A stretch of 64,000 nucleotides of DNA from the NCBI RefSeq assembly GCF_000203795.2, contig NW_006281101.1:1575279-1639278 (forward strand), in the 5' to 3' direction. Source of the DNA: Batrachochytrium dendrobatidis JAM81 (Eukaryota; Chytridiomycota; Chytridiomycetes; Rhizophydiales). A program made the position numbers and the translations under genes. Positions 49,914 through 61,691 of this stretch are shown here, one piece after another. Within the stretch, counting starts at the first letter, position 1. Each line of letters begins with the position of its first letter. The notes below the pieces were generated by a model. The model worked only from the letters and a program-made list of their open reading frames with translations. It did no database searches and was not told the origin of the DNA.

Positions 49914-50578
49914 ATTCAAATCATTCGAGTTGGATAGTTTAAAAATAGATTTGGACTATTACTATTATTGACAGTAAATTGTTTATGGTGGAGAGTTTTA
50001 GCTTTTACTGTTGTATTCACGCAACATTTGTATTTATATTGCAGTCGGGACTTTGCAATGGATAATTGTCAAATAGTTGCACTTTTGTATTACAGATTGA
50101 CTTGAATAAACACTCGACTTGTTAATCAACACAATATTTATTATGATGCACACAATCAATAGTTTTACATTAGAATGACTCATTTCAGACCATTTCAGAC
50201 TATTTGGTAGTCATACATACAATCACCAGATTCATGCATTTCAATCCATATATTGAGGTCAACTGGTTTGATGTTGTCAATACAACTTTATCAAGCAGTT
50301 CAAATGATAATATTGACCAGTCAATGTGGTGGAAATTATCATTTCATGAAACTGGTAATTTATTATGCGTTTTGACATCTTTATCTAGTGTTTCATTTTA
50401 CGTGAATACGGCAGTAACTGTAAATGAGTAAACCAGATAAACGACCCATTACACGACAAGACAAGGTCGACAAGAGTCATATTGCAAACAAGGGTAACCA
50501 AGTCGTGCATTACAGTTGTATTTCATGTATTTAAAGTATATCAAACTAATACGCCATTTATTAAACCATCGTAAATCG
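49914..50578 (+). repeat. Segment duplicated at 56433-57098 (source copy)
   Basis: About 665 bases are nearly identical to 56433-57098. The segment contains the element 50005-50417, the MORN start codon and exon 1 (50424-50493) and part of intron 1. Divergence is by scattered single-base changes only. The source is taken to be this copy because the downstream MORN exons are complete here. Confidence 0.85.
50005..50417 (+). repeat. MITE-like inverted-repeat element, copy B
   Basis: Terminal inverted repeats are TTACTGTTGTATTCACG at the left and, read on the other strand, TTACTGCCGTATTCACG at the right. The element is about 413 bases. It carries a 65-codon open frame from 50234 (MHFNPYIEVNWFD). 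The right end is 7 bases from the MORN start codon, so the element supplies the proximal promoter and 5' UTR of that gene. Confidence 0.8.
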
Positions 50579-51291
50579 TATGGATATCAAGACGTGACAT
50601 CTACCCAATGCAAAACAGGAGTCTACATCTTCAAAGACGGTTCAAAATACGGTACATTGAACATGGAATCACAATATCGGGTCAACTGTAACTACTGTAC
50701 AACCGTGTAAACAGTTGTTTGAATACTCAACTATTGTAATCACCTGCTGTGATATATAGAAGGCGAGTATAAAGAAATCGATGGTGGTGGTATTGTTCGC
50801 AATGGTATGGGCAAATATTCGTGTGGTACGACTCATGGGGTTTATAACGGTCAATGGGATCATGATAAAATGAATGGAAAAGGTAGGTACTTGTTCAACA
50901 GATTTTTAATTTGTGCTCTTTTATACAAATAGTGGTTTATTTTGAATCATTGTAGGTCGATTGGATCTTGAATCGGGTGCATCGTATGAAGTAATGTATA
51001 CAGTTTAAACCACGTAGTATAGAATTGATTTCATGATGCCAACAGCATGAATTCTCGTTTATTTGAATTCAAACACTGTAGGGAAATTGGAAAGATAATC
51101 AGTATATGGGATCAGGAACGTATCGATGGGCAGATGGATCTGCATTCATAGGAGAGTGGCTAGAAAATGGCATGAATGGACCTGGAAAGTACGTGGATGC
51201 AACTGGACAAAGTTGGACAGGATCGGTAGTCAAAGGAAGCGTGGCTACTCTTTCTCCAGAGTTGCACTCTTCAAACCCTATGACAGCTTGA
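50424..51291 (+). CDS. MORN-repeat protein (MORN2-like)
   Basis: Exons: 50424-50493 ([19 protein letters not shown]), 50592-50651, 50760-50882, 50956-50990 and 51082-51291. The MORN repeats read YEGEYKEIDGGGIVRNGMG, VYNGQWDHDKMNGKGRLD, YEGNWKDNQYMGSGTY and FIGEWLENGMNGPGKYVDA, then SWTGS. Length and repeat layout resemble MORN2, a small axoneme or sperm-tail protein. Its neighbour CFAP69 is also a flagellar gene. The start codon is 7 bases after a transposon-like element. Exon 1 and its donor are duplicated at 56941. Confidence 0.85.
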
Positions 51292-51434
51292 ATCTTTATA
51301 TCTATACTATTCATTCTACGTAATTTCTACTGTTTACCTCAACTCGGCTACATTCGTTGTGAATAAACATTTAAAGATCAATAGCATATCTTTAAATTAT
51401 CATTTATTTAGTGTTTTATTGCTAATCTTGCAAA

Positions 51435-53333
51435 TCAATAGTAGGTGTCGTCCATGTACTCATTGTCGCTTTCATCAGAAGGAACATGATATACAAATTT
51501 CAAGGAATCAGTCCCACGTTTCCCAAAAGTCTCTACATCAAACTCTGAGCTACCGGCAAATTCCAAACCAGCCATTAGATTCTCAATCAGCACATTATGT
51601 CGAGTGTAGTCTTGGGTTGCTTGCGTGCCTAATGGTACTGAAGACTCGAGTGAATTACCAATCTCGGAAGAGTGACGTACATATGATGGTTGTAAAGTAG
51701 CATCATCACTTGATGCAAATGCTTTAATTGGCTCAATCGGTATCGACATGGCAGGTGATAGTAAATCACCATCGTTGAGTGCAGTGGAGACGGCAATACC
51801 TTTATCTGTTGGCGTATCTGAATAAACAAAAGGCATAGTATGGTTTTTTGATGTTAATGAACTTAGAATGTTTATCCTTTGCTGCTTGATCGACTCGTAT
51901 GTATCAACCGTTTGTCGCACTGTATCTGCAAAACGCGGATCAATGGTGTTGGTGACAATTGATGGTGTATTTTCGTAAAGGTAGAGTTTTGAGTGAAGTA
52001 GTAAGGGGTCTTTTGAGTCGTCGTCGTTTTGTACAAGTGTGGCCGTAATGGATTGTGGTAGTAATTTCTTGAGATTGGTGTATTGGCTCATAAAGTGATC
52101 ATACGTATTCCAATCATCCATATTTGAAAGTACATTCTAAGCAGATTTAGTATAAGAATCTACTCATCACAATGATATACGCTGAATTGTGCACGGATAC
52201 AACTATACGATTTTTAACCTACCGACTTTTTAAAGAATGTATCGTTGACCAGCTCCCGAATATAAAGTGCATGGGGAGAAATTGCAGAAACACTGATGGG
52301 TCAAAATAAAAGGTTAGTCCCGCATTCGTGTTCAAAGCCATTGACAGCGTATCATATTCAGCCATTAATCTAGCCACCTCAAGTCTTTTCGTGGAATATT
52401 GGGTTCAAAATAGGGAAATGATAATCCTCCAGCCTTGACATTATATGGAACAATCAAAAATGCATCAGCACCCAAAAGGTTTGTGATGGCAGAAACAGCT
52501 TCAAACATGTTGCACTTGACACAGGCAGATTGGATATTTAATACCAAGTGCATCTGTCCTATATGTTACGGATTAATATGCAATCAAGATTAGCTCAGCA
52601 TTACTGGATTCAAATCCAAGTTTTCCAAACATTTCAAATCAAGACCATATTAGCACAAAGACTTACTTGGACTAATATGGATCAATAAGATGGGTTTGGA
52701 CGATGGTCTGGAGAAGAACAGTGCATACAATGCAAAGCAAATCCCAGCCTGCTGATACGGAGATGTACATGAATCCAGCAATTCTAGATTGTATTGAAAT
52801 AAAGGAAAAATGAGCTGAAGCACAGAATGGTTGGATTGAAAACTACATACCCAAAAGTGCAACATAGAATGTACGCAATATTAATTCATAGGTTTCAGAA
52901 TTAGTTGCTACGGTATGAATCCGAAAGAATCCAAGAGCTCGCCAGTCGTCACGAAAGTCCTGAAGAGAAGCAGATTGTCTCTAAAGAGTAGATGAAGAGT
53001 TAATACTGCAAGAACGATCCATCTGCAATCGAGTAGACTGAGTCAATCTGCACTAGTAACACATACAAGACTAAATCGAGAAAGCAGTGACTGAATGTCG
53101 TCTCTAGCAGCCTGTTCCTGCTTGCACTTGGTCTTTCGTGACTGAGCTCCAAGCCCTCGAATACTAATACCATTCACTCCAGACACAGTCTTGTCAATTC
53201 CAGAAGACGATATTTGCTCTGAAGACGTTCTCCGAGCATACCGAGCAAGATTGATTTTGTTGGTTCCATTGACTCGTATGTTTCTCTTTCTGGGTGCTGC
53301 TGCTGCAATGGCCTGCGTTGCATCTCGAGGCAT
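51435..53333 (-). CDS. SNAPC1-like subunit of the snRNA-activating complex
   Basis: The gene starts at 53333 (MPRDATQAIAAAAPRKRN), with a basic N-terminal tail and then DDIQSLLSRFS. This is followed by LQDFRDDWRALGFFRIHTVA, ILRTFYVALLG, FPLFQYNLELLDSCTSPYQQ and CFALYALFFSR. These resemble the conserved region of SNAPC1/SNAP43, where a Phe-x-x-x-W motif and a 'GALYLLYGLY' helix occur. The next segments CNMFEAVSAITNLLGADAFL and VARLMAEYDTLSMALN also fit. The C-terminal exon (51435 to about 52140) is acidic and disordered. SNAPc directs snRNA promoters for Pol II and III. Family assignment is moderate. One intron uses a weak donor (GTCAAG). Confidence 0.65.
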
Positions 53334-53557
53334 ATGAGAAGGAACAAGCCAAGATTCTTGTTAGAAAATAACTTGAAGATGTCAAGCTTGGATTGCTAAA
53401 AACTATGTTCTATATTAAATGTTGTCGAGTTTCAAGGCAGTAAAGTCATGACTTTGAATTCAACAATTCAATACTTGTGTCAGATATCAAGTTCACATGA
53501 ATCTGCTCATGCTATACATGAATCTTGTGTCGATCAGCTCTAGATTACTATGACTGT

Positions 53558-53599
53558 TTTTGCCCAAAACGATTTTGGGCAAAACGATTTTGGGCAAAA
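53558..53599. repeat. 12-bp inverted/direct repeat cluster (TTTTGGGCAAAA)
   Basis: Three 12-base units sit 15 bases apart: TTTTGCCCAAAA (53558), TTTTGGGCAAAA (53573) and TTTTGGGCAAAA (53588), separated by CGA each time. The first is the exact reverse complement of the others, so the array can form a perfect hairpin. It lies between the divergent SNAPC1-like (53333) and SAC1 (53810) starts and may be a protein-binding array. Confidence 0.6.
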
Positions 53600-53809
53600 A
53601 TAGCCATGAATTGGTTGATCCAAACACTCGTTGATGAGCTTCACTCTGAACTCAATCTACTCTGCTGATAAACGGCAAGTGCATTCGTTATTGTCATGTT
53701 CATGCCATTGTTGTGTAAATAATAGGATTTATGATCTCATATAAACTGTTGCTCATCTTGTAATCAAAGGCCTTTCAATTCATTTTACTACTCAACTCAG
53801 CTCTTTTCA

Positions 53810-56272
53810 ATGCTATTGTATCAGTCGCTTAATCTGTAAGTAGCGCACTGTTGGATGAAATGCTCTCATGTTTTAGTAATGTCTTTTATACATTATTACA
53901 CCTGTTTTATCGTATTCAGATATACCTCACCAGAGGCGTACACGTTTGAACCTGTTTTTGTTGACGCCTCTATTCCTCGAGAAAGCCTGGTCGTTCGTCG
54001 TACAGATGGCGTGGTTGTGTTGAATGGTTAGATCATGGTTTTTACATGTTGTTTTTGATTCAATACTACTTTATTCAAAAGTTTTGCCAATTGTATGACA
54101 TTGAATCTGATTGGGTATTGATGCTTGAATTTTCAATGTGCGATTAGCTCCACCTTCACCGACACTCGCCCAGGAACAAGTCACTACTATTCATGGCATT
54201 CTTGGCATAATTCGTCTTAATGCAGGTACACGGTTTATACTGAATTTCCCAACTTTTGTTACTATCCAAGAGTGCCATTCAGACTATTAACTCCCAATCT
54301 TGATTGATATGATAGGCGATCACATTGTTGTAATCTCTGGACGTAAAAAAATTGGTACTCTTGCCGGCCATGATATTTTTTTAATTACTGCACACAAAAT
54401 TCTTTCAGTTTCCAAAAGCCAGACTCATCTTGTTGAGCGACAGGTACAGGACGACGCGACCTATATCTCTATGCTCAATGACCTTTTAAGTTCTGGATCA
54501 TTCTACTTTTCCTATACGTTTGATCTGACGCACTCTCTGCAAAAACAAGCTAGTCTAGCATCTGCTTCTTCTCTCCCACTCTGGCAGCGTGCTGACGAGC
54601 GCTTCTACTGGAACAGATTTTTGCAGACACCATTGATTTCCATTACGCAAAAAGATCCGTTGCAAAGCAGCTTAAGTCGGTTTATTTTGCCAATCATGTG
54701 TGGATTTGTGACAATTATTCAAACCAAAGTCCATGCAACAGCCGTCACATTTTCACTGATTTCTCGCAGAAGCCAATTTCGTGCAGGTGCATCAATACTT
54801 TTACTATGCTCCTAATGGTACACCTCAATGATTAATGATTGGATATGTTGTATGATAGGAACTCGTTATCATTCTCGAGGTATCAACGATCAAGGACAAG
54901 TTTCCAACTTTGTCGAGACAGAGCAGATTCTTGAACTGCCTGGCACAGGTCTTATGTGCTCATATAGGCAGACTCGCGGATCTATCCCTCTTTATTGGAG
55001 ACAAGTTATCAATGCTAAATATCAGCCCAAACTTGTGGTTGAAAACAATCCATTAACTGTATGATATGCTTTTTTAATCCAACCTGTGCGAATTTATTAC
55101 CAACATCACTATCTTGACAATTAATAGGCTGTATCGTTTAAAGCCCACTTTTACGAGCAATTTGAACGCTATGGAAATCAGATTGTTGTCAACTTGATCA
55201 ACAAGCATGGCTATGAATCACCGCTTGGTACCGAGTTTGCAAACCGTATCGGTGAGATGAAGGACGAACGGCTTCGGTAAATTACTTGCCATTGATGAGT
55301 TTGAAATGGATGCCATTATCATTTAAAAATAACTTAAATTTCCAACTCTACAACTATCACTACATGTTTAATTTTAGATTTATACATTTTGACTTTCATG
55401 AGCATTGCAAAAAAATGCGATGGGATCGCATTTCAGTGTTGATTCAAGCCATTGAAGAAGATTTAGCAGAGCAGGGCTATTGTAGCGTGACTACTACCGC
55501 ATCTAGCACTCCAGTTTTGATTAAATCTCAGACATCTGTAGTGCGTACAAATTGCATAGACTGTCTTGACCGAACCAATGTGGTACAAAGTGTCCTTGCA
55601 CGTCGATCTCTCAATCGACAGATGCGCGATCTCAATCTACTTGTTTTGCCAACAGAATCATTGGTTGATCTGGCAGACTTTGAACAAATATTCAAAAATG
55701 CATGGGCTGACAATGCCGATCAAGTCAGCAAACAGTATTCTGGAACAGGAGCGTTAAAAACTGATTTTACTCGAACTGGAAAACGCAGTAAATCTGGTGT
55801 GTTTCAAGATCTGTCCAACTCGATTGTACGATACATCAAAAACAACTTTTTAGATGGATTTCGTCAAGATTCATACGATTTATTTCTTGGCAAATACCGA
55901 GTCGATGCGTCTCGTCCATCACCGTTTTCAGATCAGAAAATCACTTTACATTTTATTTTAGCAGCAGCGTTGGCCATGTTTACTAGTTTTTGTATGTTGT
56001 ACATGGTACTTGTTGCTGGGAGTGCAATCACAACAGGGCTGGTTATGGTTATGGCTTTGATGAGCTCTGGCGCGGTGTTCTACCTTGTTCATTTTTATGG
56101 TAGGGAATTTGTTGCCAATCCGATGCTGGTACCTGATGTGTGGGTTGCTGAATCTGAAGGTACAGATCAGCACAAGAATTCGTATGCGCAACCTCACAAT
56201 TCATCCGAGTTTGATATTCAAATGACTGAGATGTTTCAATCTGCAAAACCCATGTTTTCAAAGCATGTCTAG
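53810..56272 (+). CDS. SAC1: SAC1 phosphoinositide phosphatase
   Basis: Eight exons: 53810-53835, 53920-54026, 54148-54225, 54316-54786, 54859-55058, 55128-55276 and 55378-56272, plus the uncertain split within the first part. The SAC domain has SGRKKIGTLAGHDIFLITAH, FYFSYTFDLTHSLQ, RRSQFRAGTRYHSRGINDQG, NFVETEQIL and the catalytic CX5R loop RTNCIDCLDRTNVVQ. Near the C-terminus two hydrophobic segments (about 55940-56100, [14 protein letters not shown] and GLVMVMALMSSGAVFYLVHF) place it in the ER/Golgi membrane. It dephosphorylates PI4P. Exon 7 carries the catalytic loop, the tail and both membrane spans without an intron. Its 3' part is the source of the duplicate at 57092. Confidence 0.95.
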
Positions 56273-56432
56273 TAACAGTGTGCTTGAAGTTTAACTTTAT
56301 AGCCGTAAAACTATTTGACAGTTTTTATGATGTTTTGGCTAGTATGAATAAATACAACAAAATTTGAAATGGTATTGTAATGCTTGACCATTGAACTGGC
56401 AGTTTGTAGAGTTTAAAGTGGATGATAGTTGA

Positions 56433-57098
56433 TTCAAATTACTTGAGTTGGATAGTTTAAAAATAGATGTGGACTATTACTATTATTGACAGTAAATTGT
56501 TTATGGTGGAGAGTTTTGGCTTTTACTGTCGTATTCACGCAACATTTGTATTTATATTGCAGTCGGGAATTTGTAATGGATAATCGTCAAATCATTGCAC
56601 TTTTGTATTACAGATTGACTTAATAAACACTCGACTTGTTAATCAACACAATATTTATTATGATGCACACAATCAATAGTTTTACATTAGAATGACTCAT
56701 TTCAGACCATTTCAGACTATATAGTAGTCATACATACAATCACCAGATTCATGCATTTCAATCCATATATTGAGGTCAACTGGTTTGATGTTGTCAATAC
56801 AACTTTATCAAGCAGTTCAAATGATAATATTGACCAGTCAATGTGGTGGAAATTATCATTTCATGAAACTGGTAGTTTATTATGCGTTTTGACATCTTTA
56901 TCTAGTGTTTCATTTTACGTGAATACGGCAGTAACTGTAAATGAGTAAACCAGATAAACGACCCATTACACGACAAGACAAGGTCGACAAGAGTCATATT
57001 GCAAACAAGGGTAACCAAGTCGTGCATTACAGTTGTATTTCATGTATTTAAAGTATATCAAACTAATACGCCATTTATTAAACCATCGTAAATCTGGT
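56433..57098 (+). repeat. Duplicate of 49914-50578 (chimera left arm)
   Basis: It matches 49914-50578 over about 665 bases, including the element (56523-56934), the MORN-type ATG and exon 1 with the same donor. The match stops after GTAAATC at about 57092-57098, where SAC1-like sequence starts. The arms share that 7-base string. Confidence 0.85.
56523..56934 (+). repeat. MITE-like inverted-repeat element, copy C
   Basis: Same ends as copy B (TTACTGTCGTATTCACG; right end inverted TTACTGCCGTATTCACG) and the same open frame from 56751. It arrived as part of the larger duplication rather than by an independent insertion, because the matching flanks extend well beyond both ends. Confidence 0.8.
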
Positions 57099-57389
57099 GT
57101 GTTTCAAGACCTGTCCAACTCGATTGTACGATACATCAAAAACAACTTTTTAGATGGATTTCGTCAAGATTCATACGACTTATTTCTTGGTAAATACCGA
57201 GTCGATGCATCTCGTCCATCACCGTTTTCAGATCAGAAAATCACTTTACATTTTATTTTAGCAGCAGCGTTGGCCATGTTTACTAGTTTTTGTATGTTGT
57301 ACATGGTACTTGTTGCTGGGAGTGTAATCACAACAAGGCTGGTTATGATGGATACTTTAGCATTTGTTCCATGGATAAAAGATGTTTAA
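56941..57389 (+). CDS. Chimeric MORN-exon-1 / SAC1-tail gene (putative new gene)
   Basis: Predicted exon 1 is 56941-57010 (23 codons plus one base), a copy of MORN exon 1 with its GTAACC donor. Exon 2 starts at 57109 after TTTCAAG and runs to the stop at 57387-57389. The base left from exon 1 plus AC gives Asp, and the reading frame then continues in the SAC1 frame: [29 protein letters not shown], then the first SAC1 membrane span. The product would have about 116 aa and be basic at the N-terminus, with one transmembrane helix near the C-terminus and no phosphatase loop. The acceptor is a SAC1 coding sequence now used as a splice site. Expression is not shown; it could be an unexpressed fragment. 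Confidence 0.55.
57092..57349 (+). repeat. Duplicate of SAC1 3' coding region (copy of about 55791-56048)
   Basis: About 258 bases match the last SAC1 exon. By eye there are about six base differences. Four near the front are synonymous third-position changes, and two at the end change Ala to Val and Gly to Arg. The match stops in the middle of the SAC1 membrane region, after which the frame ends within 40 bases. Confidence 0.85.
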
Positions 57390-57534
57390 TAAACTCAAGA
57401 TCCATTTGTATAAAGCATATACTGGCTTTATTGATGCATGCTCGCAATCCAGAGTCTAGATTGCAACATTCCCATAGCTGCGCTTGTTTAGTAGATGAGA
57501 AATATAAGACTTTGACAGTTTAATATTGGCAGTT

Positions 57535-60500
57535 ATGATGCTTTCGTCCTGTCGCTTGAAGCAAACGAGCCACCACCAAAGTTGTACCTTTTCCTATACT
57601 TTAGCCAACACCATTAAGCAAGCTCTTCATAATGATGGAGCGCTTGAGGTATATCATCACTCCATGCCGACTATCCTGTCTGTACAGTGCATTAACTCTT
57701 GGCTTAATCTGTTGTGGTGATTCCAGCAAGTTTACGTTGTATGAAACCAAAACTGTGAGTAAAGAAGGTCGGGTCTGAATGCATTAGATATCCAGATGCT
57801 GCCATACACATCAGAGTATTGATTATACTGTATCAATCCAGAGACTCTATTTTGTAGGAACCGACTCGACAGAGAAAGTGTTTCAAATCGCCAAGATCGA
57901 CCGTACAGTGCTTGATGAACTGGCCTTTGTCGAGGATAGTGTGCTCTATACCAAAAAGGAAATCGAGGACTTGCTTGGGATGATAGAGAACGGAAACAAG
58001 ATCACTGGAGGTCTACGTAAAATAACCGGCTGTTTTGGAATATTTGGTAATAGTTTATTCGTATCTTGTAAGATTCAACTTCTGCTCAACAGTATTTGAT
58101 CTGTATATCTGGATAGGATTTGTTCGGTTTCTTGAAGGCTATTATGCTATTCTAATTACTAAGCGTAGTGCAGTTGCTCTCCTTGGAGGTCATTATATTT
58201 ACCACATTGACGAAACTATCATGTTCAACGTCTACAACACTCCCAACAAATCAGACAAAAAACAGGATGAAGCAAGGTTGATTTTTAGCATCAATTGTTG
58301 GTCCTAGACTGTGCTGCTAACACACTTGATCGATCTTGATGTGGTAATAGATATCTTCAAATATTCGGTCAAGTAGATATCAACAAAAACTTTTATTACA
58401 GCTATTCGTACGATATTACATCTAGTCTACAACAGAATCTGCTTGCATCAAACGCTACAAATGGATTCAGTCCAAATGATATGTTTATATGGAACTCATA
58501 TTTGATCAATGATGCATTTCCAAATCAATCTGTTTGGCGATTGAATATTATTCATGGATTTGTAGATCAATCAAGTATGTTGTGGCGATTGTCGTTGATA
58601 AGTTTATTGTAGAAACACGATTGCTAAACGATTCGTGTTTTTAGAAATTTGTGTTTTTGGACATAATATATTTGTGACATTGATTGCACGTAGATCCAAA
58701 TATTATGCTGGGGCACGATATCTCAAAAGAGGTGTCAATGATCAGGTAGATATTATTCCTGTAAAGATGTTTGTCAGTCTACAGCTTGTTGAGATGCCAT
58801 ACTCAAAAAACGCATATTGTGTAGGGCTATGTTGCAAACGATGTAGAGACTGAGCAGATTGTACACGATGCATCCACCACATCGTTTTATATACCGCCAG
58901 GACGATATGGATCATGTGCGGGATATACTAGTTTTTTGCAACACCGTGGAAGCATACCTGTATATTGGAGTCAAGAGGCAACTGCCATGGCAGCTAAGCC
59001 TCAGATTGAGCGTATGTGATTAGTCATGTGTATACTTGTGCCCAAACAGCTGTGGCTTTAATTTTAAATAGTTTAAACTACTCACATTTGGCATTATCTT
59101 TGAACCACTAGTTAATTTCATTGACCCGTTTCATGCAGCAGCAGCAAAACATTTCAATGATATGTTTCATCGATATGGCACACCCATCATTGTACTGAAT
59201 CTTGTCAAGGTATATTTTTATATTCATATGTATCAATCCGCTATATTGAAATCCATTTTAAATTTGGCAAATCTGCTCATATTTTCATGTCTACATGAAC
59301 ATTTGCATAAAGACCAAAGAAAAGGTCAAGAGAGAATCTATTTTGTTGGATCGATTTACAGAGGCCATCAGCTATCTCAACATATTTTTACCAAGTGACA
59401 AGGAAATACTATATATTGCATGGGATATGGCTCGTGCATCCAAAAGGTGGGTTTGTATAATACTGCATTCTGATACGTTTGCAATATCTAGTAGTAACAA
59501 AGTCTGTTTGGTAATGCATTGATTTTGATGAATAGTACCGATCAGGATGTGATTGGTGTTTTAGAGAGTTTGGCTGAGCAGGTTTTAGCAACAACGTGGT
59601 TTTTTCATAGTGGTGCAGAGCCATTAATCAATGCAGAGCGACGTGCAGGGTGGGCCATTCTCATTGCATTTTCTGTAAATAGACGCATACTAACATTTAA
59701 ATATCGATTTTGTGCAATTTCAGAATTAACTCGTCCAATCCTAGACCTGTAGAGCATCGTACAACGAGTATGCATCAGCATGGCATTCTGCGTACCAATT
59801 GTGTGGACTGTTTAGATCGCACCAATGCCGCTCAGTTTGTGGTGGGAAAGTGTGCGTTGGGACATCAAGTAGGTTTAAAATTATATACTAGGCTTCATCA
59901 TATTGCTTTCAACGTACTTTAACTAATGCACTATTGGACTTGAATTCACTCTTTTGGTATATAGCTCTATGCACTTGGACTGATCACAACACCCATAGTA
60001 CCATTTGATTGTGATGCAGTGAATCTACTTAATGCAATGTACCATGATCACGGTGACACAATTGCCTTGCAATATGGTGGTTCACATTTGGTCAATACCA
60101 TGGAAACGTATAGGAAAATCAGTCCATGGACAAGCCACTCTCGTGATATGATTGAGACTATTCGTCGATTTTATTCAAATAGTTTTACTGGTAAGAGCTT
60201 CATTTTTTTTGATTTCGTACGGTTAAAATTGTTGATAATAAACAATTGCTTTTAATAGATGCGGAGAAACAGGACGCAATCAATTTGTTTTTGGGAAACT
60301 ACTCTCCAAAAATGCGGTTGACCCCATTGTGGGATTTGCTGACAGATCAATTTCTGCATAATGACTTGCCATATAATCGAACACCCGTTGTCAGGTACGT
60401 TGCATTTGAAATCAACAATACAAACTATAGGTTTACCTTGATGGATGTTAATTCAAGTTTGATAAACTATTTTAAACAGTTACCGTACATGGTGGACATC

Positions 60501-61381
60501 TGACGCATTTGATGACAACTACAAGTATAAACCCGAGTACAATAGACATGACATTGTAGCAATGTTTGACGAATATTATCGACCTTTAGTTTACACCACC
60601 TTTGCGCGATTGTTTGCATTCAATATGATTGGCACTAATGCAAAGTATGTGCTGGCTATATATTTAGATTTCATGTTTAATTTCATGTTTTACTGATATT
60701 TCTATTTGACAACTTGATTCAACGACTGTCGATAATAGAACTATTTCGGCAGGATCTGGAGCCGACGCACCAGAAACAACACCATTTGCTGTACGAACTC
60801 AAGCAGCAAAGCACCTCATGATATATAGTTTGGATATTGGTGGTGTCAAGCGTTGGATGACTCTTAAAAGCAAACCAGTGGATACTTCAGCCAGTGTACA
60901 GACAATCGGTAGTGGACAAATCAGCACACCTCTTGACAGATCGCATCGACAGGCTGCAAGGCGAGCCATTGAAACAGGGGCAGCATTGCAAAAATCTACG
61001 CGATCCAAATTGACAGCCAATGCTGCAAGTGCGACGATTCCTAATGGAGCCTCTACAGAAAAGGCCAATACCGAGGCAAAAAGAAAACATACCAATTCAC
61101 ACTGGCTTTCTTCTAGCATACTAGCAGAGCGATTACTAGAACCAAAGACTGTTCAAGTGGATGAATATAAACGATATGTGCAGCAATTTCAGCCATCTTC
61201 CATCAAACTTACCTGGTCATTTGATGCTACAGCTAGAGAGCACCCAGACTATAAGATATTTAATTTGCATATACGACGTATGGCGGATTCTTTAGAGTCT
61301 ACTGGAAATGAGCCCAATTTATCGGTTGATCCACGAGATGCGTTGATATATACGAATTTTAGTGCTGCATCTTATCTGTAA
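57535..61381 (+). CDS. FIG4: FIG4 phosphatidylinositol 3,5-bisphosphate 5-phosphatase
   Basis: Start ATG at 57535 ([10 protein letters not shown]). Later exons give [88 protein letters not shown] and [20 protein letters not shown]. The catalytic [36 protein letters not shown] and a long C-terminal tail to 61381 follow. Fig4 works with Fab1 and Vac14 on endolysosomal membranes. The tail is Thr/Lys-rich, and the C-terminal exon has 187 or more codons. The start of the first exon and one junction near 57650-57730 are less certain. SAC1, its chimera and FIG4 form a tandem cluster of SAC-domain genes. Confidence 0.92.
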
Positions 61382-61691
61382 TGATATAAAGTGGATGAGT
61401 TTATACCTTTTTATTGTATTGAATGCTGATTAGTAAACACGAGAACCGAATTTAATTTTACTATACATGTGGCTAACTTGTATTGATTTGTTTGATGCAA
61501 CAACTGGTGGGTGCTTATTATGTAAATACGACAAGTAGTGTATTTGGGCTGAGTATCTTGACATTCATTTAGGGATCGTTCCAGTCATGCTATAGATTAA
61601 TATGAGGTTACAAAGCTGGCTGGTAGTAGCAATAGTTGATTATAAAATGGGATTAAAGAATTTGAAATATTTTGGTTGAGCTACTGTGATG

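Noticed and set aside
57033..57389. Unspliced open frame starting [17 protein letters not shown] as the chimeric protein
   Set aside because: Its first part is intron sequence copied from the MORN gene. The spliced version from 56941 uses a copied start codon, exon and donor and is the simpler model, though the unspliced frame is open as well.
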